From Haloarcula taiwanensis (GTDB lineage Archaea > Halobacteriota > Halobacteria > Halobacteriales > Haloarculaceae), in the NCBI GenBank assembly GCA_002844335.1, contig CP019154.1, positions 372,001-436,000 of the forward strand: a stretch of DNA of 64,000 nt, given 5' to 3'. The translations under genes and the position numbers were made by a program. The stretch's first letter is position 1; every line of letters begins with the position of its first letter. Positions 9,336 through 18,617 of this stretch are shown in pieces. The notes under the pieces were generated by a model. That model had not been told where the DNA came from. It did not search any database and saw only the letters and a program-made list of their open reading frames with translations.

Positions 9336-11075
9336 CTACATCGAGGTCGGTGCTTCGACGCCCAGTGCGTCAAGCGCGTTCGCAATCGCGGTTCGCGTCC
9401 CGTCGACGAGCGCCAGCCGCGCAGCGCGGGTCTCTGGGTCGGCGTCGAGGACCGGGCACTCCCGGTAGAAGGCGTTGAACGTCTCGGCGAGGTCGCGAGT
9501 GTAGGTCGCGACGGTGTGTGGCGTCAAGTCGTCTGCGGCCGCCTCGATGACAGCGGGGAACCGGGCCAGCTCGCGAAGCAGGTCCCGCTCTTCCGGGTCC
9601 GACAGCGGGTCGAGTGCGGGCTCGTCGGGGATGTCAGCCTCCACGTCCGAAAGAATGCCACAGCACCGTGCGTGGACGTACTGAACGTAGGGTGCGGACT
9701 GGGCCTCGAAGTCCAGCGCGCGGTCCCACTCGAAGGTGATGCCCTTCGTCGGCTGTTTCGAGACGATGTCGTAGCGCACCGCGCCGATGCCGACTTGGCG
9801 AGCGATGCGGTCGATGTCGTCCTCGTCGAGGTCGCCGCGGGTCCGGTCGTCGAGTCTGGCTTCGACCTCTTCGCGCGCGCGGTCGATAGCCTCATCCAGC
9901 AGGTCGTCGAGGTCGATACCGGTCCCCTCGCGCGTGCTCATGCCGCCTTCCGGGAGGTTCACCCAGGAGTAGAACACTTGCCGGAGCTGGTCGGTGTCGT
10001 TGTCGAGCAGCTCGAGCGCTGCCGAGAGCTGGTCGGCCTGCAGCTTGTGGTCTTCACCGAGCACTGTCACGGCGCGGTCGTAGGTGTCGAACTTCCACTC
10101 GTGGTGGGCTAGGTCGCGGGTCGTATACAGGGAGGTGCCGTCAGAACGCAGGAACACGAGGTTCTTCTCGAAGTCCGGCAGGTCTAGCTGCCATGCGTCC
10201 TCCTCGTAGACGGCGCAGTCGAGCGCTTTCAGGCGGTCGACCAGGTCGTCCGTATCGCCGTTTCGCATGAACCGCGTTTCCTTGACGAACTCGTCGAACT
10301 CTGCCGGGAGCCGACCGAGTGTGTTCTGCATCCCGCCTAACACAGTGTCGACGACCTCGGCGACCCGTTCGTACGTCTCCTCGTCGCCGTCTTCGAGACC
10401 CTGCAGAATTGACTGTATCTCGGTCTCTGCTTCCTCGACTTCTTCGGGGTCCCCCTCTTCGAGGACGGTGTTGCCCTTCCGATAGTACCGGACCATCTCG
10501 TACTCCGGAGAGTCGCGCTCGGGTTCGGGCAGGGCGTCCTCGTCGAATGTCTCGTAGGCCCAGGTGAACACCGCGATCTGTCGACCTGCGTCGTTGACGT
10601 AGTAGTGTCGGTCAACGTCGTAGCCGGCGTAATCGAGCACCCGGGCGACGGCGTCACCGATGATGGGGTTACGCGCTCGCCCGACGTGGACCGGGCCGGT
10701 CGGGTTTGCGGAGGTGTGTTCGACGACGACGCTAGTGTCGCGGTCGGGGAGCCGGCCGAACTCGCTCTCCGTGACCGACTGCAGGGTCTCGGCGAAGTAC
10801 GTCTCGCTCGGGAGAAAGTTGACGTATGGTCCCTGTGTCGTCACGTCGCTGACGTAGGTGAGGCTGTCGGCGTCGATTGCCTCGGCGATGTCGCCGGCGA
10901 CGTTCGGCGGCGCGGTACCGACCTCGCCGGCCAGCCGGAAGGCGACGCTCGACGCTAACACAGCGTCGACATCCTCCGGTGGCTCCTCGATACCGAGGTC
11001 TTCAGCCGGCAGGTCGAGGGTTGTGAGTGCGTCGGCGAGGGCGTCCTCGACCTCCGCACGGAGCTGCAGGAACAT
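9336..11075 (-). CDS. argS: arginyl-tRNA synthetase
   Basis: Class I synthetase that charges tRNA-Arg. The HIGH box appears as HVGR in [15 protein letters not shown] (about residue 130), with the Arg-tRNA N-terminal domain before it and the DALR anticodon domain at the C-terminus (ending near [12 protein letters not shown]). The KMSKS-equivalent is the degenerate MSTREG. At 579 residues it is normal for a haloarchaeal ArgS. It lies on the minus strand just downstream of the site-2 protease gene. Confidence 0.96.
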   Translation of the reverse strand: MFLQLRAEVEDALADALTTLDLPAEDLGIEEPPEDVDAVLASSVAFRLAGEVGTAPPNVAGDIAEAIDADSLTYVSDVTTQGPYVNFLPSETYFAETLQSVTESEFGRLPDRDTSVVVEHTSANPTGPVHVGRARNPIIGDAVARVLDYAGYDVDRHYYVNDAGRQIAVFTWAYETFDEDALPEPERDSPEYEMVRYYRKGNTVLEEGDPEEVEEAETEIQSILQGLEDGDEETYERVAEVVDTVLGGMQNTLGRLPAEFDEFVKETRFMRNGDTDDLVDRLKALDCAVYEEDAWQLDLPDFEKNLVFLRSDGTSLYTTRDLAHHEWKFDTYDRAVTVLGEDHKLQADQLSAALELLDNDTDQLRQVFYSWVNLPEGGMSTREGTGIDLDDLLDEAIDRAREEVEARLDDRTRGDLDEDDIDRIARQVGIGAVRYDIVSKQPTKGITFEWDRALDFEAQSAPYVQYVHARCCGILSDVEADIPDEPALDPLSDPEERDLLRELARFPAVIEAAADDLTPHTVATYTRDLAETFNAFYRECPVLDADPETRAARLALVDGTRTAIANALDALGVEAPTSM

Positions 11076-11208
11076 ACGCCCGGCTTTCGCGGCGGGGAGT
11101 AAATGGGTAACGAAACCCCGACCGTCACAGAGGCCCGGTCGACTCTACAGCCACAGTAACCGCCGCTAGTCTGGCAGCCGTCGAGCGAATCAGAGACGAC
11201 AGTCCGCC

Positions 11209-12975
11209 TCAGGTCAGGAGCCGCGGGCCAAACACCATTAACAGGAGGCCGCTGATCATCGACACCGTGATGGCAATCGAGACGGCCGTCGTCACCCGCC
11301 GCCCGTCCGAGACTGGCAGCCGCGAGACGAACGATTCAGTCGACGCCCGAAGAATATGACCCCCGTCGAGCGGGAACGTTGGGATGAGATTGAACTGGCC
11401 GATGACGAGGTTGATCCAGCCGGTCCAGAAGAGGACGTTTGCGAGCAGGAACACCGGCGTCGCCCCGAGCGCCCCGAGCGGGCCCTGAACGGTGTAGAAG
11501 TTCGTCGCGATTCCGGTGAAGCCGGCAAAGTTGTAGCCGAAGCCGCCAGCGACGCCGATGAACGGAAGCAAGAGCGTGCTGAATATCCGCTGTGCGAACG
11601 AGAACTCGGAGACCGATGTCGGTGTGTCAGGCGAGCCGCCGATGAATTCAAGAAATGCCGCCGCGGGGTAGGCGTCGATGCCGAAGTCACTGACCTGGAT
11701 GCCGCTGATACCCTGCTGGATGCCGACACCGATGATGCCGTTGTCGACCTGTTCGCTCTCGGCCATCGTTAGCTCGTAGGTTTCCCGCGAGTCGTCGACG
11801 TAGCCGGTGACTGTCACTTTGTCACCGGGCTCTCTCCCTTCAAGCGCCTGCATCAATGCGGCCCCGCTGTGCGTGCGCTCCCCGTTGACCGCGGTGATGA
11901 TCATCCCTTCGCCGCTTGGCGCTCCGTCCCCGGCGAGCGGGCCGTCTTCAGCGACCAGCACGTACGCGCCGAGCGGGGTCGTGACCGTCTCCCCGGACTC
12001 AGTTTCGAGCGTCGCGACGGGATGGGTTCGGGCCGCCTGCTCGAACTCACTGCGGGTCGCCACTGCGGTCCCGTTGACAGAGACAATTGTCTCACCAGTT
12101 CCGAGTGGCGCACTCTGAAGCGCCGCGGAGACGACAACGGAGCGTTCGACGGTGACGGGTTCGGCATCTTTTCGGGCCACTTCGACAGTCTGTGCATCGC
12201 TTTCGCTGAGCACCGATTCGAGTTCCTGCTGGTTTTCGACAGACTGGCCGTTGACCGCTGTGATAACGTCACCTGACTTGATGTCCGAATCAGCGGCGGG
12301 GGTTCCACTGATTGGGCTTCCGACCGGAACGCCATCGACGACAGAGATAGCACCGGCAACTGGTCCGAACAGCAGCAGGAGCGTGATGATAGCGAGCGCG
12401 AAGTTGTTGGTCACGCCGGCCGTGTACATCCGGGTTTGTGAGCCGCGGTCGGTACGGAGGAGTTCGTCTTCGTCGGGTTCGACGAACGCCCCGATCGGAA
12501 TAATCGCCAGCAGGGCAAGCCCCATCGACTCGATGCTGATGTCCTCGACCCGACAGAACAGTCCGTGGCCGCCCTCGTGGACGACGAGGCCGAGCAATAG
12601 CCCGAGCACGATTTCGGGTGCGACCGACAGCGGGAGGAAGTCGTTCACGCCGGGAATCGCCAGCGCGTTTCGTGGCTCGTTCAGTGCCGAGGGCTGTGGG
12701 TTGACGAGCGCCTGGTAGGCTCCGAGCGCAACGAGGAGAAACGAGCCGACCATCACGACGAGGCCGAACCCGACGCCGAGGTTCCCCCAGGCGCGCCAGA
12801 ACCGCTTTGGCCGCGCGAGCCAGTCGAGAACTGCCTTGCCCTTCTGCGTGTGGATCGTCGTAATCGGGCCGCTAAAACGGATATACTCGGGTACAACGCC
12901 GCGAGTCCGTAGCGCCATCGCGAGGAGGGTGTAGGCGACAAGGCCCGCGAGGACCCACGTCAACGTACTCACCAT
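11209..12975 (-). CDS. site-2 protease family protein with PDZ repeats
   Basis: Membrane metalloprotease of the M50 family (588 residues), which cleaves substrates within the membrane. The zinc motif is HEGGH in VVHEGGHGLF (about residue 133). The third ligand is in the PTFPLDGGH segment near the C-terminus (about residue 540). Between them lie two PDZ-like domains (AADSDIKSGDVITAVNG and GAPSGEGMIITAVNG mark their ligand loops) that gate such proteases. Several hydrophobic helices flank both motifs. The substrate is unknown. A second M50 protein without PDZ domains lies 5 kb away. Confidence 0.92.
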   Translation of the reverse strand: MVSTLTWVLAGLVAYTLLAMALRTRGVVPEYIRFSGPITTIHTQKGKAVLDWLARPKRFWRAWGNLGVGFGLVVMVGSFLLVALGAYQALVNPQPSALNEPRNALAIPGVNDFLPLSVAPEIVLGLLLGLVVHEGGHGLFCRVEDISIESMGLALLAIIPIGAFVEPDEDELLRTDRGSQTRMYTAGVTNNFALAIITLLLLFGPVAGAISVVDGVPVGSPISGTPAADSDIKSGDVITAVNGQSVENQQELESVLSESDAQTVEVARKDAEPVTVERSVVVSAALQSAPLGTGETIVSVNGTAVATRSEFEQAARTHPVATLETESGETVTTPLGAYVLVAEDGPLAGDGAPSGEGMIITAVNGERTHSGAALMQALEGREPGDKVTVTGYVDDSRETYELTMAESEQVDNGIIGVGIQQGISGIQVSDFGIDAYPAAAFLEFIGGSPDTPTSVSEFSFAQRIFSTLLLPFIGVAGGFGYNFAGFTGIATNFYTVQGPLGALGATPVFLLANVLFWTGWINLVIGQFNLIPTFPLDGGHILRASTESFVSRLPVSDGRRVTTAVSIAITVSMISGLLLMVFGPRLLT

Positions 12976-13078
12976 TTATCAGAAGATAGGTTTAGCCAAG
13001 CAAGAGGGTTTGGTTTGGGACACACTGCTGGCACAGAGCGGCTAACGGTGAAGTGACCTCGCCGCAAACGACCACACA

Positions 13079-13969
13079 ATGTACGACCACATTCTCATTG
13101 CTGTCGATGGGAGCGACGAATCCGTCGCCGCCGCACGGCGTGGCCTCGAACTGGCGATGGACTTTGACGCGACTGTCGAGGCGGTGTATGTCCTCAATCA
13201 ACGAGCGCGCAGGCTTACGCGAACGGACCCCGAGAGCGCCCGTCTCCGAGACCACGGCGAGTCGGTCCTCGCGGAAATCGAGTCACTCGCAGCCGATATC
13301 GGCCAGCCGGTCACGACAGAACTGCTGGCGGGAAAACCGAGCGTGCAGATAGACACGCGCGCTCGTGATACTGATGCCGGACTCATCGTTCTTGGCCGAC
13401 AGGGGATAACTGGCCTCGGGAAGCGACTCCTCGGTGGCGTCACTGAACAGGTCTTACACCGGTCCGCGGTGCCTGTCCTCGTCGTTTCAAACGGGCCACA
13501 GCCGGACGACTTCGATTACTCCCGGCTACTGCTGCCGACTGATGGCAGCGAGAACGCTAAGGCGGCGACGGAACACGCTGCGGAGGTTGCGGGCCGGTAC
13601 GACGCGACGGTACACGTGCTCAACGTCGTTGATATCCAGGCCGCCGGCGGCGCGTTCAACGCTGGCGGGCTGGATCAGACGTTCCTCGAACGACTCGACG
13701 AGAACGGACGTGACGCCGTTGCAGCAACCGCCGACGAAATCGGACAGTTCGCCCCAGATGTATCGGTTGCAACCGCGGTGGAACGAACGGACTCCCTCAA
13801 CGGCGTCGCCGACGGCATCCGCGAGTACGTCTCGGACCAAGATATCGACCTCGTCGTGATGGCATCACACGGCCGCTCGAACCTGAAACGCCAGTTGCTC
13901 GGTAGCGTCACATCGCGACTTGTCAGAACTACCGATGTCCCCGTACTTGTGACACCCCGTTCGACCTGA
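13079..13969 (+). CDS. tandem universal stress protein
   Basis: A 296-residue protein made of two Usp domains (about 1-140 and 150-296). Each ends in the nucleotide-binding glycine pattern: GRQGITGLGKRLLGG followed by VTEQVL, and SHGRSNLKRQLLGSVTSRL. Both domains look ATP-binding. Cytoplasmic; role in stress or energy sensing is inferred from the family. It is divergent from the site-2 protease gene and is followed by a strong hairpin. Confidence 0.93.
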   Translation: MYDHILIAVDGSDESVAAARRGLELAMDFDATVEAVYVLNQRARRLTRTDPESARLRDHGESVLAEIESLAADIGQPVTTELLAGKPSVQIDTRARDTDAGLIVLGRQGITGLGKRLLGGVTEQVLHRSAVPVLVVSNGPQPDDFDYSRLLLPTDGSENAKAATEHAAEVAGRYDATVHVLNVVDIQAAGGAFNAGGLDQTFLERLDENGRDAVAATADEIGQFAPDVSVATAVERTDSLNGVADGIREYVSDQDIDLVVMASHGRSNLKRQLLGSVTSRLVRTTDVPVLVTPRST

Positions 13970-13992
13970 GCAGGTGGACGAACCACCTGTTC
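13968..13992 (+). terminator. hairpin after the tandem Usp gene
   Basis: GAGCAGGTGG pairs with CCACCTGTTC around the loop ACGAA, ten pairs including one G-U. It overlaps the Usp stop codon and precedes the small zinc-finger gene. There is no T-run, so it may be an mRNA 3' stabiliser or attenuator and not a classical terminator. Confidence 0.45.
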
Positions 13993-14031
13993 TATGTATC
14001 GTGGGAACGTACCGCAAACCGGTGCCGGAAC

Positions 14032-14208
14032 ATGCCAGAAACATGTGGAATCTGTGGCGAGATGGTCCCTTTCGACGCGACCGTCCATGCACTGATTCAC
14101 ACGCATAGCGAGACCGGCGTCATCGACGCGTACGTCTGTGAGGACTGTTACGACGAACGGCTCGGACCGATGTTCGACCGACCAGATACGCAGCAACAGT
14201 CGTCCTGA
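14032..14208 (+). CDS. small zinc-finger protein, 58 residues
   Basis: A short open frame starting MPETCGICGEMVPFD and ending DRPDTQQQSS. Two CxxC pairs (CGIC at residues 5-8 and CEDC at 36-39) and two intervening histidines make a zinc-binding core. Haloarchaea encode many such tiny proteins, several of which are expressed and regulatory. It lies 62 bases after the tandem Usp gene on the same strand and is acidic, unlike random frames. Function is not known. Confidence 0.75.
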   Translation: MPETCGICGEMVPFDATVHALIHTHSETGVIDAYVCEDCYDERLGPMFDRPDTQQQSS

Positions 14209-14258
14209 ACGCGCCGTTTCGCTCTGGTGGCAGCTCGGTAAGACCTGCTTACTCAGGC

Positions 14259-15896
14259 TCACTCGTTCTGACGGAACCGTTCCACGACGAACTCTCGGTC
14301 CAGTTTCGCGATGAACGTCCCGAGCTGTGGGCCTTCGGTGTCGTCGAACAGCAGCCGGTAGCCGGCCGAGAAGAACTCACCGATGTCGATGTCGTTTCGC
14401 TTCGCCGTCTCGTAGATCTCCGACTGAATCGCTTCTCCGTCGTGGCCCTCTGCGATGAAATCGGCCAGTTCGTCCAGCGCGGCCGCCGTCTCGTCGTCGA
14501 ATGACACGTCGGGCATCTCGGCGCGCTTGAGTTCGTAGTTGAATTCGTTGTTCGTTAGGCTGGCCCACTCCTGGGCGCGTTCGACGCGGGCAAGCGCCTG
14601 CTCGACGGCCCACTCTGGCGCGTCGTCCGGGATGTGACCTTCCTTCCGGGCGATCTGCTCCCGGAGCGCCGGGTCATCCGTCATCCCGAGCACGGCCGCG
14701 AACGTGTAGGGGATCCGCACCCGCTGTTCCTGCGGTTCGTCTACGACCATCGGGTAGGCCTGCTCAGCGAGTTCCAGTTCGTCATCACTCCCGTCTGTCT
14801 CACCGAAGTAGCGCCGCTCAAACCGGTCGAACTCGTCGACGAGCTGGTCAACGTTCTCGACGGAGAAGTCCCGCTGCTTCCGCGGGTTTTTGACGAAGAA
14901 GTACTTGAACACCTCCGGTTCAAGAATGTCGAGCACTTCGTCGACAGTAATGACGTTGCCGGATGACGAGGAGAGCGGCTCGCCGTCGAGCGTGAACCAC
15001 TCGTACACCATCGGGACCGGCGGCTGGATGTCAAGTACGTTCTCGGCAACATCTTCGCCGGAGGGCCAGGACCCCTCGGCGTGGTCCTTGCCGAACGGCT
15101 CGAAGTCGACGCCCAGAATCTCCCACTGGGCGGGCCACTCGAACCGCCACGGGAGCTTGCCCTCCCGGAGCGAGGCCGTGCCTTCGTGGCCACAGCCCTC
15201 GATTGTCTGGTCGCCGGCCTCGACGTCTTCACAGACGTACTCGATTTCGCCCGCGTCTACGTCGACCGCGGTGACGCCCTCGGTGAGCTTCCCGCATTCG
15301 GCACACTGTGGCAGGAACGGGACGTAGTCGTCGCCGACCTTGTTCTGATACTCGGCGAGCACCTCGCGGGCGCGGCCCGCGCGTTCGAGCACGCGGCGCG
15401 TGACTGCTTCGAACTCGCCGTCGGCGTACAGCTCCGTGTTCGAGACGAACTCCACGTCGACGCCGACCAGTTCGGCGCTCTTTCGCAGGAGCGTCGTGAA
15501 GTGCGCGCCGTAGGAGTCACAGCAGCCGAGGGGGTCCGGGATGTCTGTGTAGGGCTTCCCGAGGTTCCGCCCGAGCGCGCCGGCGTCGACCTCCCCGAGG
15601 CCGACGACGTTCCAGTCGAGGTCGGCGAGCTGTCGGGGGACCGCACGCAGGCGGTCTTTGTCGTCGGCGGTGAACACCTGCTGGACCTCGTGGCCGCGGT
15701 CCCGCAGCGCCTCGGCGACGTAGTAGCCCCGCATAATCTCGTTGAAGTGGCCGATGTGGGGGACACCCGACGGCGAGACGCCGCCCTTGATGACGATTGG
15801 GTCGTCGGGGTCACGCGCCTCGATGGCGTCGGCGACAGAATCGGCCCAGAACGCACGGGAACCGCCCCGGCCAACCTCGTAGGGGTCTTCCGCCAT
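14259..15896 (-). CDS. lysS: lysyl-tRNA synthetase, class I
   Basis: Class I LysRS, the form found in most archaea and unrelated to bacterial class II LysRS. The HIGH box is in PSGVPHIGHFNE (about residue 46) and the KMSKS-like loop in LSSSSGNVIT (about residue 307). A cysteine-rich insert (CAECGK and a later CGH) near residues 195-235 probably binds zinc. 545 residues, normal length. It starts immediately after the pyrH stop codon (no gap), so both belong to one operon. Confidence 0.96.
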   Translation of the reverse strand: MAEDPYEVGRGGSRAFWADSVADAIEARDPDDPIVIKGGVSPSGVPHIGHFNEIMRGYYVAEALRDRGHEVQQVFTADDKDRLRAVPRQLADLDWNVVGLGEVDAGALGRNLGKPYTDIPDPLGCCDSYGAHFTTLLRKSAELVGVDVEFVSNTELYADGEFEAVTRRVLERAGRAREVLAEYQNKVGDDYVPFLPQCAECGKLTEGVTAVDVDAGEIEYVCEDVEAGDQTIEGCGHEGTASLREGKLPWRFEWPAQWEILGVDFEPFGKDHAEGSWPSGEDVAENVLDIQPPVPMVYEWFTLDGEPLSSSSGNVITVDEVLDILEPEVFKYFFVKNPRKQRDFSVENVDQLVDEFDRFERRYFGETDGSDDELELAEQAYPMVVDEPQEQRVRIPYTFAAVLGMTDDPALREQIARKEGHIPDDAPEWAVEQALARVERAQEWASLTNNEFNYELKRAEMPDVSFDDETAAALDELADFIAEGHDGEAIQSEIYETAKRNDIDIGEFFSAGYRLLFDDTEGPQLGTFIAKLDREFVVERFRQNE

Positions 15897-16583
15897 CTAT
15901 GCCTCCGGGAGGATCTCAGACCCTTCGAACTCGCCGTCTTCGACCGCGCGCACGACGCGGGCTGGGTCAGCGCCGTCGAGCACTATCGTCCGGATACCGG
16001 ACCGCTGGATGATTTTCGCGGCGAGCAGGTCGACCGGTGCGCTGCTACCGGCATCCATTTCGATGTCGGCGATCACATCGACGAGTTCGTCAGCGCCGAG
16101 TACGTCGAACCGCGTCGCGTCGCCGTCCTCGTTCGGGTCGGCGTCGTAAACGCCCGGAACAGACGTAGCATAGACGAGCAGGTCAGCGCCGACGTACTCC
16201 GCGAATGCGGCCGCCACGGCGTCGGTGGTCTGTGCGGCGACGATCCCCCCGAGAACAGGGATGTCCCCGCGACGGATGGCTTCTCGCCCCTCGTCGTAGC
16301 TCTCCGCGGGTGTCGGTGCCGCGCGGTCGTCCAGGGCGGCGATGAGCAGGCGGCCGTTCAGCCGCGTGACGGCGATGCCGAGCTGGTCGAGTTCGATCTC
16401 GTTGGCGCCAAGGTCGCGGGCGCTGCCGATGTAGTCACGTGCGGTCGGCCCGCCGCCGACGACGGTTCCGAGTGTATGCCCCTGTGCATCGAGCGACTGG
16501 ATGGCGTCGGCGTAGTCGGCGACCCGGTCCGCATCGAGGTCCGGGGCCAGTACGCTTCCGCCAATGGAAACGACGACTTTCAT
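15897..16583 (-). CDS. pyrH: UMP kinase
   Basis: Archaeal-type UMP kinase of the amino-acid kinase fold, making UDP for pyrimidine synthesis. From the ATG at 16583 the protein begins MKVVVSIGGSVLAP and has 228 residues; an upstream in-frame start adds eight residues with no family support. GGG in VVGGGPTARDY binds phosphate, and DADPNEDGDATRFD lies in the nucleotide region. It is first in an operon with lysS. Confidence 0.95.
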   Translation of the reverse strand: MKVVVSIGGSVLAPDLDADRVADYADAIQSLDAQGHTLGTVVGGGPTARDYIGSARDLGANEIELDQLGIAVTRLNGRLLIAALDDRAAPTPAESYDEGREAIRRGDIPVLGGIVAAQTTDAVAAAFAEYVGADLLVYATSVPGVYDADPNEDGDATRFDVLGADELVDVIADIEMDAGSSAPVDLLAAKIIQRSGIRTIVLDGADPARVVRAVEDGEFEGSEILPEA

Positions 16584-16928
16584 TAGCCCGCCGTAACCGC
16601 GATGCACTCTTAAGGGTTGTCAAGGCCACTGACTGCCGTCTCTATAGACGGCCCCTTCTGGCCCCCACAGCGACTGCTATCCGCCGCGTACCGGCGCGGA
16701 GCTCCGTATGACGTGTGCCCGACGTGCTGACGCACGTCTGACGGCTCTGGCGTTCTACCAGCGAAACATGCCGTTTGTTCGGGTCACAGAGGGTGATATC
16801 TCTCTTTTACAGACCGTTCAAACCGCCACGAAAGTAGCGCCCAGATATCGGCTAAGAATACTTCGTAAAATGTCTAAAGGAATTTGAAACGGTTATAAAA
16901 AATGCGTTTTAGCTCGATTTGTCCTGAA

Positions 16929-16944
16929 AGTGACCGAAGTGACC
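16929..16944 (+). repeat. tandem AGTGACC direct repeat upstream of a TATA box
   Basis: Two exact copies of AGTGACC with starts nine bases apart, 15 bases before the TATA box of the DUF7123-like gene. CCTGAA also recurs on both sides (16923 and 16943). The position fits an activator site. Confidence 0.4.
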
Positions 16945-16958
16945 TGAAGGTTCCTCCC

Positions 16959-16966
16959 TTTATATA
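16959..16966 (+). promoter_or_regulatory. TATA box of the DUF7123-like gene
   Basis: TTTATATA preceded by a purine-poor BRE-like stretch. The predicted transcript start is near 16989, which leaves a short leader. Confidence 0.7.
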
Positions 16967-16990
16967 CTCCCGGCGGGGTTACGGAGGAGT

Positions 16991-16997
16991 GAGGTGA
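16991..16997 (+). promoter_or_regulatory. Shine-Dalgarno site GAGGTGA
   Basis: GAGGTGA matches the 3' end of haloarchaeal 16S rRNA and sits five bases before ATG 17003. The alternative GTG start at 16994 lies inside this site, so ATG 17003 is preferred. Confidence 0.6.
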
Positions 16998-17002
16998 CAA
17001 AG

Positions 17003-17251
17003 ATGAGCGCTACCGCAACGCCCTCCGGCGAGGAAGAGCCCTCCAAAGAAGAGCGCCTGAAGTCGTTCCTCGCAGAGAAGGCAAGTGACGGCGAGATGTA
17101 TTTCAAAAGCAAGTTCATCGCCGACGAAGTCGGTCTCTCCCCGAAGGAGATCGGTGCCCTGATGGTCAAGCTCAAGGACAGCGCGTCCGAGATCAACGTC
17201 GAAAAGTGGTCGTACACGAGCGCGACCACCTGGCGTATCGAGCCGGCGTAG
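17003..17251 (+). CDS. small winged-helix-like protein, DUF7123-like
   Basis: An 82-residue protein common in haloarchaea and of unknown role. The core (KSKFIADEVGLSPKEIGALM, about residues 34-53) reads as a helix-turn-helix, followed by a basic-aromatic beta hairpin (VEKWSYTSATTWRIE), so a winged-helix nucleic-acid-binding fold is likely. The strong promoter and SD suggest high expression. The family name is from recall. Confidence 0.85.
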   Translation: MSATATPSGEEEPSKEERLKSFLAEKASDGEMYFKSKFIADEVGLSPKEIGALMVKLKDSASEINVEKWSYTSATTWRIEPA

Positions 17252-17345
17252 GCGACTGGTCCCCGTGTACAGTTTTCGGACTCGTACCTGCTAACTGTGT
17301 GATCGTTCGCGGAGTATTTGTGCCCGCATCGTTTACGAGTAGTCG

Positions 17346-18587
17346 ATGAGTGGCTCTGCCGATGACCCGCCGTCGCCCGACCGACTGGCCGGTGTGTTCT
17401 CGGTCTCGTCAGTGCGGCGGGGAGACGGCACCGTTCAGTATATTGGCGACCCGCTAGTGTCACCAGCCGCCGTCACTGAGCAGCTCAGGCCGGTGTTCCG
17501 ACAGCAGGGCTACGACGTTCGGCTTGAAGAACTCGGCCCCGAATCGGCTGTGACGGCTGCCACGACGAGCAATGGTGGCACTGCTGTCGTCAGCCCCGGA
17601 GGCGATGACCCCACCGGCTCCGGTGGGCCGCTGGGCGCGCGCCGGAACCAGTACGCGTTGATCGCGGAACCCATCGACAGCGATTCCGGCGTCCCGTGGC
17701 TCAACATCGGGCTTCTGCTGGCGACCATCGCCTCGACGCTGTACGTCGGCGCGAGTGCCTGGTACTACATCCCGGTCGCTGAGACCCCATTTCGCATCTT
17801 CGAGGCCTGGCCGTTCGTCGTGGCGATGCTTGGCGTGCTCGGCATCCACGAACTGGGCCACTACGCCGCGGCCCGCTACCACGGCGTCGACGTGACGCTC
17901 CCGTATTTCATCCCGTTCCCGTCGTATCTCGGCACGATGGGGGCGGTCATCAACATCCGCGGCCGCATCCCCGACCGCACGGCGCTGTTCGACATCGGCG
18001 TCGCCGGGCCGCTGGCTGGCCTTGTCGCGACAACAGTCGTCACGGTCATCGGCCTCTCGATAGATCCGATTACGGTCCCGGAACGCGTGGCAAACAGCGA
18101 CACCGGCGTCATCATCACATTCAATTACCCGCTCCTGTTTCAGGCGCTGGAAGCGCTGGTGAACGCGCTGGGGCTCGGGACCGAGGTCGGCCCCGGCGAG
18201 TCGGTCCATCCGATCGTGTTCGCCGGCTGGGCCGGGATGTTCTTTACCTTCCTGAATCTCCTCCCCGTCGGGCAACTCGACGGCGGCCACATCGTGCGGT
18301 CCATCGTCGGACAGCGCCAGGAGACTGTCGCCGCCGCAGTGCCCGGTGCACTGTTTGCACTCGCCGGCTACCTGTATTTCACCCGCGACCCGCCGCCGGT
18401 CGGCTTCGGCGTCTGGGGTCTGTGGGTGTTCTGGGGCCTGTTCGCTACCGGACTCGCGTATGCGGGTCCCGCCAGACCGACCGTGGACACGACGCTGGAC
18501 CGACGGCGGACGCTGCTGGGGCTGTTTACGTTCCTGCTTGGGCTGGCCTGTTTCACGCCGGTTCCGTTCGAGATCAGCGCGATCTGA
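17346..18587 (+). CDS. site-2 protease family protein without PDZ domain
   Basis: A 413-residue M50 membrane metalloprotease. The zinc motif is HELGH in GIHELGHYAAARYHG (about residue 167); the aspartate ligand is in LPVGQLDGGH (about residue 310). About seven hydrophobic segments surround them. An N-terminal soluble domain of about 110 residues precedes the first helix and may hold substrate. No PDZ domain is visible, unlike the other M50 protein in this window. Convergent with thiL. Confidence 0.92.
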   Translation: MSGSADDPPSPDRLAGVFSVSSVRRGDGTVQYIGDPLVSPAAVTEQLRPVFRQQGYDVRLEELGPESAVTAATTSNGGTAVVSPGGDDPTGSGGPLGARRNQYALIAEPIDSDSGVPWLNIGLLLATIASTLYVGASAWYYIPVAETPFRIFEAWPFVVAMLGVLGIHELGHYAAARYHGVDVTLPYFIPFPSYLGTMGAVINIRGRIPDRTALFDIGVAGPLAGLVATTVVTVIGLSIDPITVPERVANSDTGVIITFNYPLLFQALEALVNALGLGTEVGPGESVHPIVFAGWAGMFFTFLNLLPVGQLDGGHIVRSIVGQRQETVAAAVPGALFALAGYLYFTRDPPPVGFGVWGLWVFWGLFATGLAYAGPARPTVDTTLDRRRTLLGLFTFLLGLACFTPVPFEISAI

Positions 18588-18617
18588 CCGGTCGCTCGCG
18601 TCGCTGACGGCACGCTC

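Larger units (their letters stand above)
16584..17002. other. 420-base divergent gap with low-GC core
   Basis: Between pyrH and the DUF7123-like gene. Positions 16840-16960 are clearly richer in A and T than the surroundings. The gap holds a hairpin of arms GACGTG/CACGTC at 16721-16738, a tandem AGTGACC pair at 16929-16935 and 16938-16944, and a TATA box. A 59-codon frame at 16708-16887 is basic and unlikely to be a gene. Confidence 0.6.

Noticed and set aside
15081-16586. Long plus-strand frame opposite lysS and pyrH (501 codons)
   Set aside because: It spans two real genes on the other strand and has no recognisable domain; codon-position bias explains the open frame.
16708-16887. 59-codon plus-strand frame upstream of the DUF7123-like gene
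   Set aside because: The product is basic (many Arg and Lys) and unlike haloarchaeal proteins; the start has no promoter or SD and it lies in the AT-rich promoter region.
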